Source: JBFGCT01 sp041581055
GTDB taxonomy: Bacteria; Actinomycetota; Acidimicrobiia; Acidimicrobiales; Ilumatobacteraceae
Direction of reading: 5' to 3'
Length of the DNA stretch: 62,423 bases
Assembly (NCBI GenBank): GCA_041581055.1
Contig: JBFGCT010000002.1
Location: 1 to 62,423, forward strand
Shown: one piece after another, positions 7,733 to 16,849 of the stretch
Layout: the number at the start of each line of letters is the position of its first letter
Numbering within the stretch: position 1 is the first letter of the stretch
Position numbers and translations under genes: made by a program
Notes under the pieces: generated by a model
The model's database searches: none
What the model was told of the DNA's origin: nothing
Seen by the model: only the letters and a program-made list of their open reading frames with translations

Positions 7733-8735
7733 CCATCTGCGGGTCGCCGACTTCGGCACGGTGTCGCCGCTGCGCAGCCAGACGCTGTGGCACGCGATCG
7801 CCGACGGCGTGTCGGCCGGCGGCCCGCCGACGCTGTCGTTCCTGCGGCCGCGGCGCCCCTACGTGTCGATCGGCTACCACCGCCGGATGAGCGAGGTCGA
7901 CGTCGACGAGTGTGCCCGCCGGGGCTGGCCGGTGTACCGGCGGATGGTCGGTGGTGGGCCCGTGTACCTCGACGACGGGCAGCTGTTCTTCCAGATCACG
8001 GTGCCGATGCGCGCCGTCCCGCCGTCCCGCCCCCGTGCGCTGCGCTGGTTGCTCGCCCCGGTGATCGACGCCTACCGGGCGGTCGGCGTCGACGCCGAGA
8101 TCGACGACCGGCTCGAGATCGTCGTCGGCGACCGCAAGGTGTGCGGCTACGGCGCCGGCCAGATCGGCGACGCGGCGATCGTCGTCGGCAACCTCATCGA
8201 GACGTTCGACCACGACGCGGCGGCCGCCGTGCTGCGCGTCCCGTCGCCCGAGGCGCGCGCCGAGTTGGCGCGGCTGATGCGCCGCTATGTCGCCGCGACA
8301 CCAGCCGACCCGGCCGCGTTCCGCGACGCGGCGATCGCCGCCTTCGCGGCGCGGCTCGCCGTCGAGCCGCGGGCCGGCGAGCTGACGGGCACCGAGCTGA
8401 CACGCCTCGACGAACTCGACCGTCGCTTCGTCGACCCGGCCTGGCTCGCCGGTCCCGACCGGCCGGCGCCGGCGGCGTGGCAGGTGAAGGTCCGCGCCGG
8501 GGTCTTCGCGTTCGCCGCCTCCGACGGCCGCACCACGATCATGGCGGGGGTCGACGGCGGGCGCCTCGTCGGCGTCAGGCTCAGCGATCCCACGCTCAAC
8601 GGAGCGACGGCGGCGGTGCAGAGCTCGCTGCTCGGGCTCGATCTCGCCTCGGCGGCGACGACCCTGGAGAACTCAGGCGCCGGGGGGCGGCGGCTGTCGT
8701 CCTTGCTCCGGCTGGCGGAGCCGCGTCGATCATGA
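7719..8735 (+). CDS. Lipoate-protein ligase-like protein (sHdr type), first copy
   Basis: A 338-residue member of the LplA/biotin-ligase fold. The family core is visible: RRMVGGGPVY (residues 74-83) matches the RRxxGGGxVxHD loop, and GDRKVCGYGAG (residues 138-148) contains the conserved lysine (K140) that contacts the acyl-adenylate. IVVGNLI matches the following HHG-L(L) strand, with the histidines replaced by valine. Next to lbpA, lipS1 and lipS2 it should belong to the sLpl-type system that places octanoate or lipoate on LbpA, not on housekeeping enzymes. A C-terminal extension of about 110 residues resembles the accessory domain of bacterial LplA. Confidence 0.78.
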   Translation: MPPTDHLRVADFGTVSPLRSQTLWHAIADGVSAGGPPTLSFLRPRRPYVSIGYHRRMSEVDVDECARRGWPVYRRMVGGGPVYLDDGQLFFQITVPMRAVPPSRPRALRWLLAPVIDAYRAVGVDAEIDDRLEIVVGDRKVCGYGAGQIGDAAIVVGNLIETFDHDAAAAVLRVPSPEARAELARLMRRYVAATPADPAAFRDAAIAAFAARLAVEPRAGELTGTELTRLDELDRRFVDPAWLAGPDRPAPAAWQVKVRAGVFAFAASDGRTTIMAGVDGGRLVGVRLSDPTLNGATAAVQSSLLGLDLASAATTLENSGAGGRRLSSLLRLAEPRRS

Positions 8736-8755
8736 ACCCCGAGGAGGACCATCCC

Positions 8756-9211
8756 GTGTCAGATCTCACCATCGAGGGCTTCGCCGTGCGCGCCGACCTG
8801 GCGTACGACCTCGAGCGTCACATGTGGGTTGCCGATCGGGACGATGGCCGGCTGCGGGTCGGGATGGACACGCTCGGCGTCGAGACGTCCGGCACGCTCG
8901 CCCACCTCGACTTCGTCGACGTCGGCACCGTGCTCGAACGAGGCGAGCCGTTCGGCACGCTGGAGGCCGAGAAGTTCGTCGGCCCGCTGGTGGCCCCGGT
9001 GGCCGGCGTGGTTGTCGCGGTGAACACCGCGGTCACCGACGATCCCGGCGTGGTCGAGCGCGAGCCGTTCGACGGTGGGTGGATGATCGAGATCTCGCCC
9101 AGCGCCGGCGCCACCGACATCGCGGAGCTGGTGCGCGGGGTGGACGCGATCACCGAGCGGTTCCGGGCGCGCGTCGCCGAGTACCGCCGCGACGGGGTGT
9201 TGGCCGAGTGA
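8756..9211 (+). CDS. lbpA: Lipoate-binding protein LbpA, first paralog
   Basis: A 151-residue GcvH-like swinging-arm protein. In sHdr systems LbpA replaces the glycine-cleavage H role and carries sulfur intermediates on its lipoyl group. The attachment lysine is K73 in the context TLEAEKFVGPL, on the hairpin between two beta strands. Unlike the other two copies here, its motif has AEK, not SSK or SAK. GTG 8756 was chosen because GAGGAGGA lies 8 bases upstream; ATG 8732, overlapping the previous stop as ATGA, is an alternative that would add 8 residues. It overlaps lipS1 by GTGA. Confidence 0.88.
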   Translation: MSDLTIEGFAVRADLAYDLERHMWVADRDDGRLRVGMDTLGVETSGTLAHLDFVDVGTVLERGEPFGTLEAEKFVGPLVAPVAGVVVAVNTAVTDDPGVVEREPFDGGWMIEISPSAGATDIAELVRGVDAITERFRARVAEYRRDGVLAE

Positions 9212-10197
9212 CGAGCTCGACGGCGACCACCGGCTTCGACGTCCGCACCGCCAACTTCGGCGACGCGATCGACTTCTTCGCGCCGGGGTTGAAGCGCTGG
9301 GAGACGCGGGAGTGGAAACCGACCAACCCCCGCCGCTTTCTCCCCGTGTCGGTGACGGGCGACGCCTGCGCGCTGCAGTGCGACCACTGCCAGGCCAAGG
9401 TCCTCGAGGGCATGATCGCGGTGACCGGGCGGCGCGACCTCTTCGAGCTGGCCGCCCGCCTCCAGTCCGAGGGAACCGACGGGCTCCTGGTGTCGGGCGG
9501 GTCGACGCGCACCGGCGCCGTCCCGCTGGAACGCCACCTCGACGACATCGGGCGCATCCGCCGCGAACTGGGCATGAAGGTCGTCGTCCACTCCGGGGTG
9601 GTCACCCCGACCGTCGCCCGCGGTCTCGCCGATGTCGGCGTCGACGCCGTGATGCTCGACATCATCGGCGCCGACGAGACGATCCGCGACGTCTACCACC
9701 TCGATCTCACCACGTCCGACTTCGACCGGTCGCTGAGCCACCTCGCCGAGGCCGGGCTGCGGATCATTCCCCACATCGTGCTCGGCATGCACTACGGCCG
9801 GTTCCTCGGCGAGCAGACCGCGCTCGACATGATCGCGTCGTATCCGGTGTCGACGCTGATCCTCGTCGTGCTCGTCCCGCTCGTCGGCACGCCGATGGAG
9901 CACATCGCGCCGCCGCCGGTCGCCGACGTCATCGACTTCTTCGACGTGGCCAGGAGCACGCTTCCGACGACGACGATCAACCTCGGCTGCGGCCGCCCGA
10001 TGGGCGCGATGAAGGTCGAGCTCGACCGGGCGGCGATCGACCACGGCCTGAACGGCATCGCCTACCCCGCGGACGGCGCGATCGAGTACGCCCGCGGACG
10101 CGGCCTCACGGCGAACCTGTACGAGTACTGCTGCTCGCTCACCTGGGCGGGCGAGGCGGGCAACGCGTATCGAGAGGTCTCGGTAGCGCTGCGATGA
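9208..10197 (+). CDS. lipS1: Radical SAM lipoyl synthase component LipS1
   Basis: A 329-residue radical SAM protein. The cluster motif is C-x3-C-x2-C (CALQCDHC, about residues 51-58), where the canonical TIM-barrel radical SAM motif is CxxxCxxC. LipS1 and LipS2 together insert the two sulfurs into octanoyl groups and form a lipoyl synthase system unrelated in sequence to LipA. The C-terminal NLYEYCCSLTW offers further cysteines, possibly for an auxiliary cluster. The start is the GTG that overlaps the lbpA stop (GTGA), and its stop overlaps the next ATG. Assignment rests on the motif and on the tight neighbourhood with lbpA and lipS2. Confidence 0.85.
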   Translation: MTSSTATTGFDVRTANFGDAIDFFAPGLKRWETREWKPTNPRRFLPVSVTGDACALQCDHCQAKVLEGMIAVTGRRDLFELAARLQSEGTDGLLVSGGSTRTGAVPLERHLDDIGRIRRELGMKVVVHSGVVTPTVARGLADVGVDAVMLDIIGADETIRDVYHLDLTTSDFDRSLSHLAEAGLRIIPHIVLGMHYGRFLGEQTALDMIASYPVSTLILVVLVPLVGTPMEHIAPPPVADVIDFFDVARSTLPTTTINLGCGRPMGAMKVELDRAAIDHGLNGIAYPADGAIEYARGRGLTANLYEYCCSLTWAGEAGNAYREVSVALR

Positions 10198-11312
10198 CGT
10201 GGCGGATGCTGTGCGACGACCGGGTCGACGCCGCCTGGGGCCTGGCGGTCGACGAGGCGCTGATGGCCGGCCACGCCCGGGGAGCGGGGCGACGGGAACC
10301 CGCGCTGCGGCTGTACACCTACCGCGACCACGTTGCGCTGTGCGGGCGCTACCAACACCTGCAGTCCGAGATCGATGTCGACGCCTGCGTCCGGACCGGC
10401 ACGGCGTTCAACCGCCGCCCGACCGGCGGGGGCGCGATCGTGATGGGGGCCGGGCAGCTGGGCGTCGCCGTGGCGACCCGGGCCCCCGCCGCGCAGCATC
10501 CCAAGGGACTGCTCGAAGAGCTGTCGCGCGGCATCGTGGCCGGACTGGCGAAGATCGGGATCGACGCCGAGTTCGCGGGCAAGAACGACCTCAAGGTCGA
10601 CGGCCGCAAGATCGCCGGCCTCGGCCTGTACCTCGACGGTCAGGGCGGGCTGCTGTTCCATTCGAGCGTCCTCGCCGATCTCGACATCGAGCTCATGTTG
10701 GAGGTGCTCGACACGCCGGCGTCGAAGCTGGGCCACGCCGGCGCCGCGGCGGTCGGCCAGCGCGTCACGACCGTCAGCCGCGAGACGGACGAGGCGTGGG
10801 ACGGCGAGCGGCTGCGGGAGGTGATCGCGCTCGGGTTCGCCGAGACGCTCGGCGTCGACCTCGTCGACTCGACGCTGGCCGACGACGAGCAGGAGCGCGC
10901 CGGCGAGCTCGTCGCCACCAAGTACGGCGCCGACGCGTGGCGGTTCCAGCGCAGTCCCAGCTCCGATGCCACCGCGAGCGCCGTGCTGGCGACCCCGCTC
11001 GGGCGGTTGCGGCTCTACCTGTCGATGGACCGCGACGTCATCAAGAGCGCGCTGTTCACCGGCGACTTCAACGCGATTCCCGACGCGCTCGGCGAGTTCG
11101 AGGCCGGGCTGAAGTGGACGCGCGCGGCGCGCGGCGAGATCGCCGCGCTCGCCCACCGGACGCTCGGCGACGCCTCGGCGATCGGGATCGGCGCGGACGA
11201 GGTGGTCGACGCCGTGCTCCAAGCCGCCGACGCGGCGAGCGAGCGGGTGGTCGCCGCGCCGGAACGAGGCGGTTCGTGCTATTTCCCCGAGACCCAAGGA
11301 GCTGACCAGTGA
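10194..11312 (+). CDS. Lipoate-protein ligase-like protein (sHdr type), second copy
   Basis: A 372-residue second member of the lipoate ligase fold in this operon. RRPTGGGAIV (residues 74-83) and VDGRKIAGLG (residues 135-144, with K139) are the ligase signatures. HSSVL stands where octanoyltransferases and ligases have HHG-L. It is closer to standard LplA than the first copy, and has a C-terminal accessory domain of about 120 residues. Two divergent ligase-like proteins beside lbpA fit the two-part sLpl(AB)-type ligase described for sHdr organisms; which copy is which part cannot be told from sequence alone. ATGA overlap with lipS1, GTGA overlap with lipS2. Confidence 0.8.
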   Translation: MTWRMLCDDRVDAAWGLAVDEALMAGHARGAGRREPALRLYTYRDHVALCGRYQHLQSEIDVDACVRTGTAFNRRPTGGGAIVMGAGQLGVAVATRAPAAQHPKGLLEELSRGIVAGLAKIGIDAEFAGKNDLKVDGRKIAGLGLYLDGQGGLLFHSSVLADLDIELMLEVLDTPASKLGHAGAAAVGQRVTTVSRETDEAWDGERLREVIALGFAETLGVDLVDSTLADDEQERAGELVATKYGADAWRFQRSPSSDATASAVLATPLGRLRLYLSMDRDVIKSALFTGDFNAIPDALGEFEAGLKWTRAARGEIAALAHRTLGDASAIGIGADEVVDAVLQAADAASERVVAAPERGGSCYFPETQGADQ

Positions 11313-12433
11313 GCGACACGATCAACGGCCCGAGCCCGTCGCTGCAGCTCGTCGTCGAGCGCGACGCCGCGCCGCAGGTCAGCCCCGACTGGGTGCGCAT
11401 CTCGACCGCCAGCGCGATCGCCCTGCGGTTCCGATCGGGCCGGTTCAACCGCGACTTCGATTTCGGCGGCATCAACCTGCTGCTCGACTACGAGAGCGGA
11501 TGCCGCTCGGACTGCTCGTACTGCGGGCTGGCGCGGACCCGGCCGGGCGACTACGCGGACAAGTCGTTCATCCGCGTCGAGTGGCCGGCGGTGCGCACCG
11601 ACGACCTGGTCGACCGGATGGCGCGGCACGAGGACACGCTCACGCGCCTGTGCATCTCGATGGTCACCCACGGCCGAGCGTTCGCCGACACGGTCGACAT
11701 CACCGAGCGGATCCGGGCGAACGTGGCGACCCCGCTCTCGATCCTCGTCGCGCCGCCGACGCTCGACCGGAACCGGCTCGAGGCGTTCAAGTCGGCCGGC
11801 GCCGACATGATCGGCATCGGCCTCGACGCGGTGACCGAGGATCTCTTCCGCCGGCATCGCACCGACGTCCCCTCCGGCGGAGGTCTCAGCTGGGACAAGT
11901 ACTGGGAGGTGGTCGGCGACGCCCGCGACGTGTTCGGCCCGTGGAAGGTCAACTGCCACACGCTGGTCGGATTGGGGGAGACGGACCACGACATGGTCGA
12001 CATGTTCGTCAGGTTGCGCGACCGCGAGATCTTCTCCTACCTGTTCTGCTTCAACCCCGAGCCCGACTCGCGGCTCGCCGACCACCCCAAGTCGAACATC
12101 TCACGCTGGCGGCGGCTCCAGCTCGTCAAGCACCTGATCGAGACCGACGGGTTCGGCGCCGAGCGATTCGACTTCGACGACCGCGGCGGCCTGATCGAGA
12201 TCGGCACCGACGACGGCGCCGTCGACCACGTGCTCAGCGCCGTCGACGACGGCATCGCCTTCATGACCGACGGGTGCCCGGGCAGCGACGGCGAGCCCGG
12301 CTGCACCCGCCCGTACGGGTCGTACCGGCCGTCGGAACCCATCCGCGACTACCCCTTCCCACCCACCGCCACCGACCTCGTCGACATCCGCGAGCAGCTC
12401 GCGCTCGGCGAGATCTACGCCAAGGAGGTCTGA
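11309..12433 (+). CDS. lipS2: Radical SAM lipoyl synthase component LipS2
   Basis: A 374-residue biotin-synthase-like radical SAM protein. The motif CRSDCSYC (about residues 61-68, C-x3-C-x2-C) is followed by GLARTRPGDYADKSFIRV, typical of LipS2-type proteins. LipS2 is thought to act with LipS1 in sulfur insertion on the octanoylated carrier. The middle carries the TIM-barrel strands (LSILVAPPTL, MIGIGLDAVTEDLFRRHRTD), and a late cysteine pair (DGCPGSDGEPGC) may ligate an auxiliary cluster. AAGGAGCTGACCA gives an excellent ribosome site for GTG 11309. Confidence 0.85.
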   Translation: MSDTINGPSPSLQLVVERDAAPQVSPDWVRISTASAIALRFRSGRFNRDFDFGGINLLLDYESGCRSDCSYCGLARTRPGDYADKSFIRVEWPAVRTDDLVDRMARHEDTLTRLCISMVTHGRAFADTVDITERIRANVATPLSILVAPPTLDRNRLEAFKSAGADMIGIGLDAVTEDLFRRHRTDVPSGGGLSWDKYWEVVGDARDVFGPWKVNCHTLVGLGETDHDMVDMFVRLRDREIFSYLFCFNPEPDSRLADHPKSNISRWRRLQLVKHLIETDGFGAERFDFDDRGGLIEIGTDDGAVDHVLSAVDDGIAFMTDGCPGSDGEPGCTRPYGSYRPSEPIRDYPFPPTATDLVDIREQLALGEIYAKEV

Positions 12434-12436
12434 GCG

Positions 12437-13210
12437 ATGCGCGTCGTCGTCGTCCTGAAACAGGTTCCCGATCTCGTCGAGGAGTTCGAGATCGACAGCG
12501 ACGGAACCGACATCGACCGCGAGTACCTGACGTTCCTCCTCAACGAGTTCGACAACCACGCGCTGGAGGAGGCGCTGCTGATCAAGGACGCGACCGGGGC
12601 GGCCGTCGAGGTGGTCGCGCTCGACGACCCCGACGTCGACCAGGCGCTCTACACCGCCATCGCGAAGGGCGCCGACCGCGCGGTCAAGCTCGTGGGGGCG
12701 AGCGGGGAGGGTTGGCTCGACACGCACACCCGCGCCGCGGCCTTCGCCGCATGGTTGGGCGGCGAGGGCTACGACCTCGTCCTCACCGGCGTGCAGGCCG
12801 CCGACGACCTCGACGGGCAGTTGGCGCCGATGCTCGGGGCGCTGCTCGGTGTCCCGCACGTCTCGGTGGTCGTCGGCGTCGAGGCGGCCGATGGGGCGGC
12901 GCGGGTCAGACAGGAGTTCGCGGGCGGCGCCGTGTCCGAGCTCGACGTGCCCCTCCCGGCGGTCATCGGCGTGCAGGCGGCCCGCGCCGAGCCCCGCTAC
13001 GCGGCGATCACCAAGATCCGCCAGGCCCAACAGGAGGGGGGTCTCGAACAGATCGACATCGACCGTCCGGCGACCAGCTCAGGGCTGACCGTTCGCCGGA
13101 TGTACCCACCCGAGCGGTCGGACCGGGCCGAGATGCTCACCGGAACCGAGGCGGAAGTCGCCGACAAGATCATCGCACTCATCCGCGACCGCGGCTTGAT
13201 GCAGGGCTGA
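12437..13210 (+). CDS. etfB: Electron transfer flavoprotein beta subunit
   Basis: A 257-residue EtfB. The N-terminus RVVVVLKQVPD is the family signature, and QAADDLDGQLAPMLGALLG is the usual nucleotide-binding helix region. EtfAB accepts electrons from a dehydrogenase and passes them to a membrane quinone reductase. Lying between lipS2 and etfA-emo, this copy is expected to serve the sHdr complex, not fatty-acid oxidation. It begins 3 bases after lipS2 and is followed by etfA after 11 bases. Confidence 0.92.
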   Translation: MRVVVVLKQVPDLVEEFEIDSDGTDIDREYLTFLLNEFDNHALEEALLIKDATGAAVEVVALDDPDVDQALYTAIAKGADRAVKLVGASGEGWLDTHTRAAAFAAWLGGEGYDLVLTGVQAADDLDGQLAPMLGALLGVPHVSVVVGVEAADGAARVRQEFAGGAVSELDVPLPAVIGVQAARAEPRYAAITKIRQAQQEGGLEQIDIDRPATSSGLTVRRMYPPERSDRAEMLTGTEAEVADKIIALIRDRGLMQG

Positions 13211-13221
13211 GAGGAACAACG

Positions 13222-14181
13222 ATGAGCAACGACGTACTCGTGGTCGCGGAACACTCCGATTCGACGCTGACCGATGGCACGTTCGAGTTGATCGGCGCCG
13301 CCCGCGGCATCGCCGACTCGTGGGGCGGGCAGGTCGTGGTCGTCCTCGTCGGCGACGCCGCGCTGGCCAGTCAAGTCGTCGGCGCCGATCTCGTCGTCAC
13401 CGCTGACGCGGCTCAACTGTCGGACTACACCTCCGAAGCCTACGAAAGCGTGCTCGCCGGCCAGATCCGGCAGCGGGAACCGGGCGCCGTGCTGATCTCG
13501 ATGTCGACCAAGGGCCTCGACCTGGCGGCCGCGCTCTCGGCGGCGTGTGGCTGCCCACTCGTGTCGTACGTCGTCGGCCTCGAGGTCGACGGCGAGACGC
13601 TCGTCGCCACGGCCCAGATCTATGGCGGCAAGATCATGGCCGAGGTGGCGATCGAGTCGCGGCCCGCGATCTGCGGGGTCATCGCCGGGTCGTTTCCGGC
13701 CGACGCCGGATCCGCAGCGGGCGCGGCGAACGTCGAGGCGGCCGACCCGCCCGACCTCGCGACGCTGCGCACGACGTTCGTCGCCCTCCGCACGCCCGAT
13801 GCCGGCGACGTCGACATCACGGCCGCCGACCTGCTCGTCGCCGTCGGCCGGGGCATCGGCAGCGAAGACGACATCGAGCTGGTGCAGGAGCTCGCCGACG
13901 CGCTCGGCGCGCCCGTCGCCGCCAGCCGGCCGATCACGGACGCGGGCTGGCTCCCGAAGAGCCGCCAGGTCGGCAAGTCCGGCCTCAAGGTCAAGCCGCG
14001 TGGCTATCTGATGTTCGGGATCTCCGGCGCGCCCGAGCATCTCGAGGGCATGCGCGACGCCGAGCTGATCATCGCCTGCAACACCGACGAGCAGGCCCCC
14101 GTCTTCGATGTGGCCCACTATGGGACGACGCTCGACCTGTTCGATCTGCTGCCCGAGCTGACGGAGCGGGCCTCGGGATGA
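13222..14181 (+). CDS. etfA: Electron transfer flavoprotein alpha subunit
   Basis: A 319-residue EtfA. The C-terminal FAD-binding domain is clear: GRGIGSEDDIELVQELADAL, ITDAGWLPKSRQVGKSG, VKPRGYLMFGISGAPEHLEGM and the closing IACNTDEQAPVF. It forms the EtfAB heterodimer with the preceding gene. ATG 13222 follows GAGAGGAAC. The stop overlaps the emo start as ATGA, which couples the flavoprotein to its likely membrane partner. Confidence 0.92.
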   Translation: MSNDVLVVAEHSDSTLTDGTFELIGAARGIADSWGGQVVVVLVGDAALASQVVGADLVVTADAAQLSDYTSEAYESVLAGQIRQREPGAVLISMSTKGLDLAAALSAACGCPLVSYVVGLEVDGETLVATAQIYGGKIMAEVAIESRPAICGVIAGSFPADAGSAAGAANVEAADPPDLATLRTTFVALRTPDAGDVDITAADLLVAVGRGIGSEDDIELVQELADALGAPVAASRPITDAGWLPKSRQVGKSGLKVKPRGYLMFGISGAPEHLEGMRDAELIIACNTDEQAPVFDVAHYGTTLDLFDLLPELTERASG

Positions 14182-16403
14182 TCCTCACGATCCTTGCCGT
14201 CGAAGGGGAGACCAGGGAGGTCTTCGAAGACATCGACCTCTTCGGCAAGGTCGTGTTCTACATCCTGTCGGCTGCGGCGATCGCCTTGTTCCTCTGGGGC
14301 TGGTGGAAGCGGATCGCCAAGTACCGCAGTGGCCGGCCGGCCGGCCGCATCCGTCGCCCCACGCCCGCGCCGACGGGCAACGGTGACCGGCCACCGCCGG
14401 CCGATCCGGCGCCGGGCGACGCCGTGTCGGCAAAGCGGCGGAGCAGGTGGAACGCCCTCTGGTCGATCGCCTCGAACAGCACGGTCGCCAAGCGCGATCG
14501 GACGATGGGGATCGCCCACTTCTTCATGTTCTGGGGCTTCATCACCCTGTTCATCGGCACGGTCATCCTGACGATCGACGAGGACATCGTGCGCATCGCG
14601 ACGCGCCAGTTCGGCGAGGAGCGGAGTTTCTTCAAGGGCGTCTTCTACGCCGTCTACTCCTTCACCCTCGACACGATGGGCGCGGCGGCGTTGATCGCGC
14701 TGGTGTACATGGCCGCCCGGCGCGGCATGTTCCACCTGCCGCAGCTGGACTACCGCCGGGCCCAGGAGCCGGCCGAGGGGTACGACCGCCGCCAATACGA
14801 GCGCGGCGACCAGCTCTTCATCGGCCTGCTCGGGTTGGTGCTGCTCACCGGCTTCCTCCACGAGGGCTTCCGGATCCGCGCCAGCGACTTCCCGGACTTC
14901 GAGATCTGGTCGCCGGTGGGCTGGCTGATCGCCACGGCGGTCAGCGGGGTCGGCATCCCGCAAGCCGGCAGCGACACCATCCGCACGGTGATCTGGTGGG
15001 TGCACGCCATCCTGGCCCTCGGGTTCGTCGCCTACATCCCGTACTCCAAGGCGATGCACATGCTCACCGACCCGGCGAACCTGCTGACCTACGACTCGAC
15101 GTCGTCACGCCGCCTCCCGGCGCCGGACCCCGCCGCCGACCACGTCGGGTACCGCACGCTCGACGACTTCACGTGGAAGGAGTTGCTCGACCTCGACGCC
15201 TGCACGAAATGCGGTCGGTGCCATGTCGTGTGCCCGGCCGCCGCCTCCGGCGCCCCGCTGTCGCCGCGCGACCTGATCCTGGACCTTCGCCAGTGGGCGG
15301 CGGTCGGCGGCGGCACGTTCAGCCTGCTCGACAGCGAGCAACGACCCGATCAGAGCGGCCCGCTCGTGGTCGACGGGGTGCTCGCCGGCGACGTGATCCG
15401 AGCGGACACGCTGTGGTCGTGCACGACGTGCATGGCGTGCGTCGAGGCGTGCCCGGTCGGCATCGAACACGTCCCGACGATCGTCGAGCTGCGCCGGAGC
15501 CTCGTCGAGGCGGGCACGATGGAGGCGCCGTTGCAGGCCGCCCTGCAGAACATCGCCCAGAAGGGGAACTCCTTCGGCAAGTCCGCCCGTCAGCGGGCCC
15601 GCTGGACCAAGGAACTCGATTTCACGATCACCGACGCCCGCAAGGAGCACGTCCGCTACCTCTGGTTCGTCGGCGACTTCGCGTCGTTCGACGACCGGCT
15701 CCAGGCGCTGTCGCGGACGTTCGCGCGGATCCTGCACGACGCCGGCGTCGACTTCGGCATCCTCTACGACGGTGAGCGCAACGCCGGCAACGACGTGCGG
15801 CGCGTCGGCGAGGAAGGCCTGTTCGAGTTGCTCGTCGAGCAGAACATGCAGCAGTTGGCAGACGCAGAATTCGACGAGATCGTCACCACCGACCCGCACA
15901 CGCTCAACACGCTGCGCAACGAGTACCCCGGCTACGGGCTGACCAAGCCCGTCAGGCACTACACCGAGGTGCTCGCCGACCTCATCGAAGCCGGCGACCT
16001 CGCCGTGTCGCCGCTGCGGCGGACCGCCACGTACCACGACCCCTGCTATCTGGCGCGCTACAACGACCTCACCGAGGCGCCCCGGCGGATCTTGCGGTCG
16101 GTCGGATGCGACGTCGTCGAGATGCCGCGCAACAAGGACAACACGTTCTGTTGCGGCGCGGGCGGCGGCCGGATCTGGATGGACGACTCCGACCTCACCG
16201 AGCGCCCGAGCGAGAGCCGGATCAATGAGGCGGCCACGCTCGACGTCGAGCTGTTCGTCGTCGCCTGTCCGAAGGACTTCACCATGTACACCGACGCGGC
16301 GAAGACGACAGGTCACGACCAGGCGCTGCGCGTGGTCGATGTCATCGAGCTCGTGGCCGAGTCGCTCGACCGCCAGCCCGCCCTCGGCGCGGCGGAGCGC
16401 TGA
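14178..16403 (+). CDS. emo: ETF:menaquinone oxidoreductase (EtfD/EMO type)
   Basis: A 741-residue membrane enzyme expected to take electrons from EtfAB and reduce menaquinone. The N-terminal part is NarI-like, with helices near residues 24-43, 111-132, 162-180, 211-229 and 270-288. H114, H228, H276 and H294 are candidate heme b ligands. Two [4Fe-4S] motifs follow (C342, C345, C348, C352; C415, C418, C421, C425), then an HdrB-like part. As in ShdrB3, the first CCG domain has lost its cysteines (VGDFASFDD..TDPHTLN), while the second is intact (HDPCYLA, FCCGAGGG, ACPKDF). Rv0338c-type EtfD proteins have this architecture. It starts by ATGA overlap with etfA. Confidence 0.88.
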   Translation: MILTILAVEGETREVFEDIDLFGKVVFYILSAAAIALFLWGWWKRIAKYRSGRPAGRIRRPTPAPTGNGDRPPPADPAPGDAVSAKRRSRWNALWSIASNSTVAKRDRTMGIAHFFMFWGFITLFIGTVILTIDEDIVRIATRQFGEERSFFKGVFYAVYSFTLDTMGAAALIALVYMAARRGMFHLPQLDYRRAQEPAEGYDRRQYERGDQLFIGLLGLVLLTGFLHEGFRIRASDFPDFEIWSPVGWLIATAVSGVGIPQAGSDTIRTVIWWVHAILALGFVAYIPYSKAMHMLTDPANLLTYDSTSSRRLPAPDPAADHVGYRTLDDFTWKELLDLDACTKCGRCHVVCPAAASGAPLSPRDLILDLRQWAAVGGGTFSLLDSEQRPDQSGPLVVDGVLAGDVIRADTLWSCTTCMACVEACPVGIEHVPTIVELRRSLVEAGTMEAPLQAALQNIAQKGNSFGKSARQRARWTKELDFTITDARKEHVRYLWFVGDFASFDDRLQALSRTFARILHDAGVDFGILYDGERNAGNDVRRVGEEGLFELLVEQNMQQLADAEFDEIVTTDPHTLNTLRNEYPGYGLTKPVRHYTEVLADLIEAGDLAVSPLRRTATYHDPCYLARYNDLTEAPRRILRSVGCDVVEMPRNKDNTFCCGAGGGRIWMDDSDLTERPSESRINEAATLDVELFVVACPKDFTMYTDAAKTTGHDQALRVVDVIELVAESLDRQPALGAAER

Positions 16404-16849
16404 TGGTCGATCCCACCGTCATCGGCGCCGGCATCGCCGAGCGCATGGCCGGCATCGAGGCCGCGCTGGCGCGACAGCAGTCGTTCGTGGTCGCGCCCGG
16501 CGATCCCGCCGCCGAGGGGGATGCGGCCGACGACGTGGACGGCGTGGTCGAGCACCTGGTCCTGCGGGCGATGCGGACGGCGGCCGATCCGGTCAACCAC
16601 CGCTTGCTCGGCCACCTTCGAGCCGCAGACGTGTCGTTGACCGCGCTGAGCGATCGGCTCGGGGCGTCGCGCGTCGTGACGTGGGAGCGAGTCGGCGATC
16701 TCGTGCAATGCGGGCTCGTCGCCCGATCGGTCGAGCGGGACTCGATCGGCCTGACCGGCGCCGGCGGCGAGTTCGCCGCCTTCGTCGCCGAGACGATGGC
16801 GGCCGCGGCGTCGGCCGCGGCCGCTCGTTCTGCGGGCGGCGCGCCATGA
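16403..16849 (+). CDS. Winged-helix-like protein in the sHdr operon
   Basis: A 148-residue protein whose centre reads as a winged helix-turn-helix: NHRLLGHLRAADVSLTALSDRL, SRVVTWERVGDLVQCGLVAR, then a short wing. Flanks are alanine-rich helices. A single cysteine (QCG) lies in the recognition region. It starts one base into the emo stop (TGATG) and overlaps the next gene by ATGA, so it is made together with the electron-transfer proteins. It may be a regulator or a wHTH-fold structural subunit; no specific family is recognised. Confidence 0.65.
   Translation: MVDPTVIGAGIAERMAGIEAALARQQSFVVAPGDPAAEGDAADDVDGVVEHLVLRAMRTAADPVNHRLLGHLRAADVSLTALSDRLGASRVVTWERVGDLVQCGLVARSVERDSIGLTGAGGEFAAFVAETMAAAASAAAARSAGGAP

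Noticed and set aside
13545..16403. A 952-residue ORF covering emo plus upstream sequence
   Set aside because: The first 211 codons are out-of-frame etfA; ATG 14178 (ATGA overlap) starts the membrane protein.
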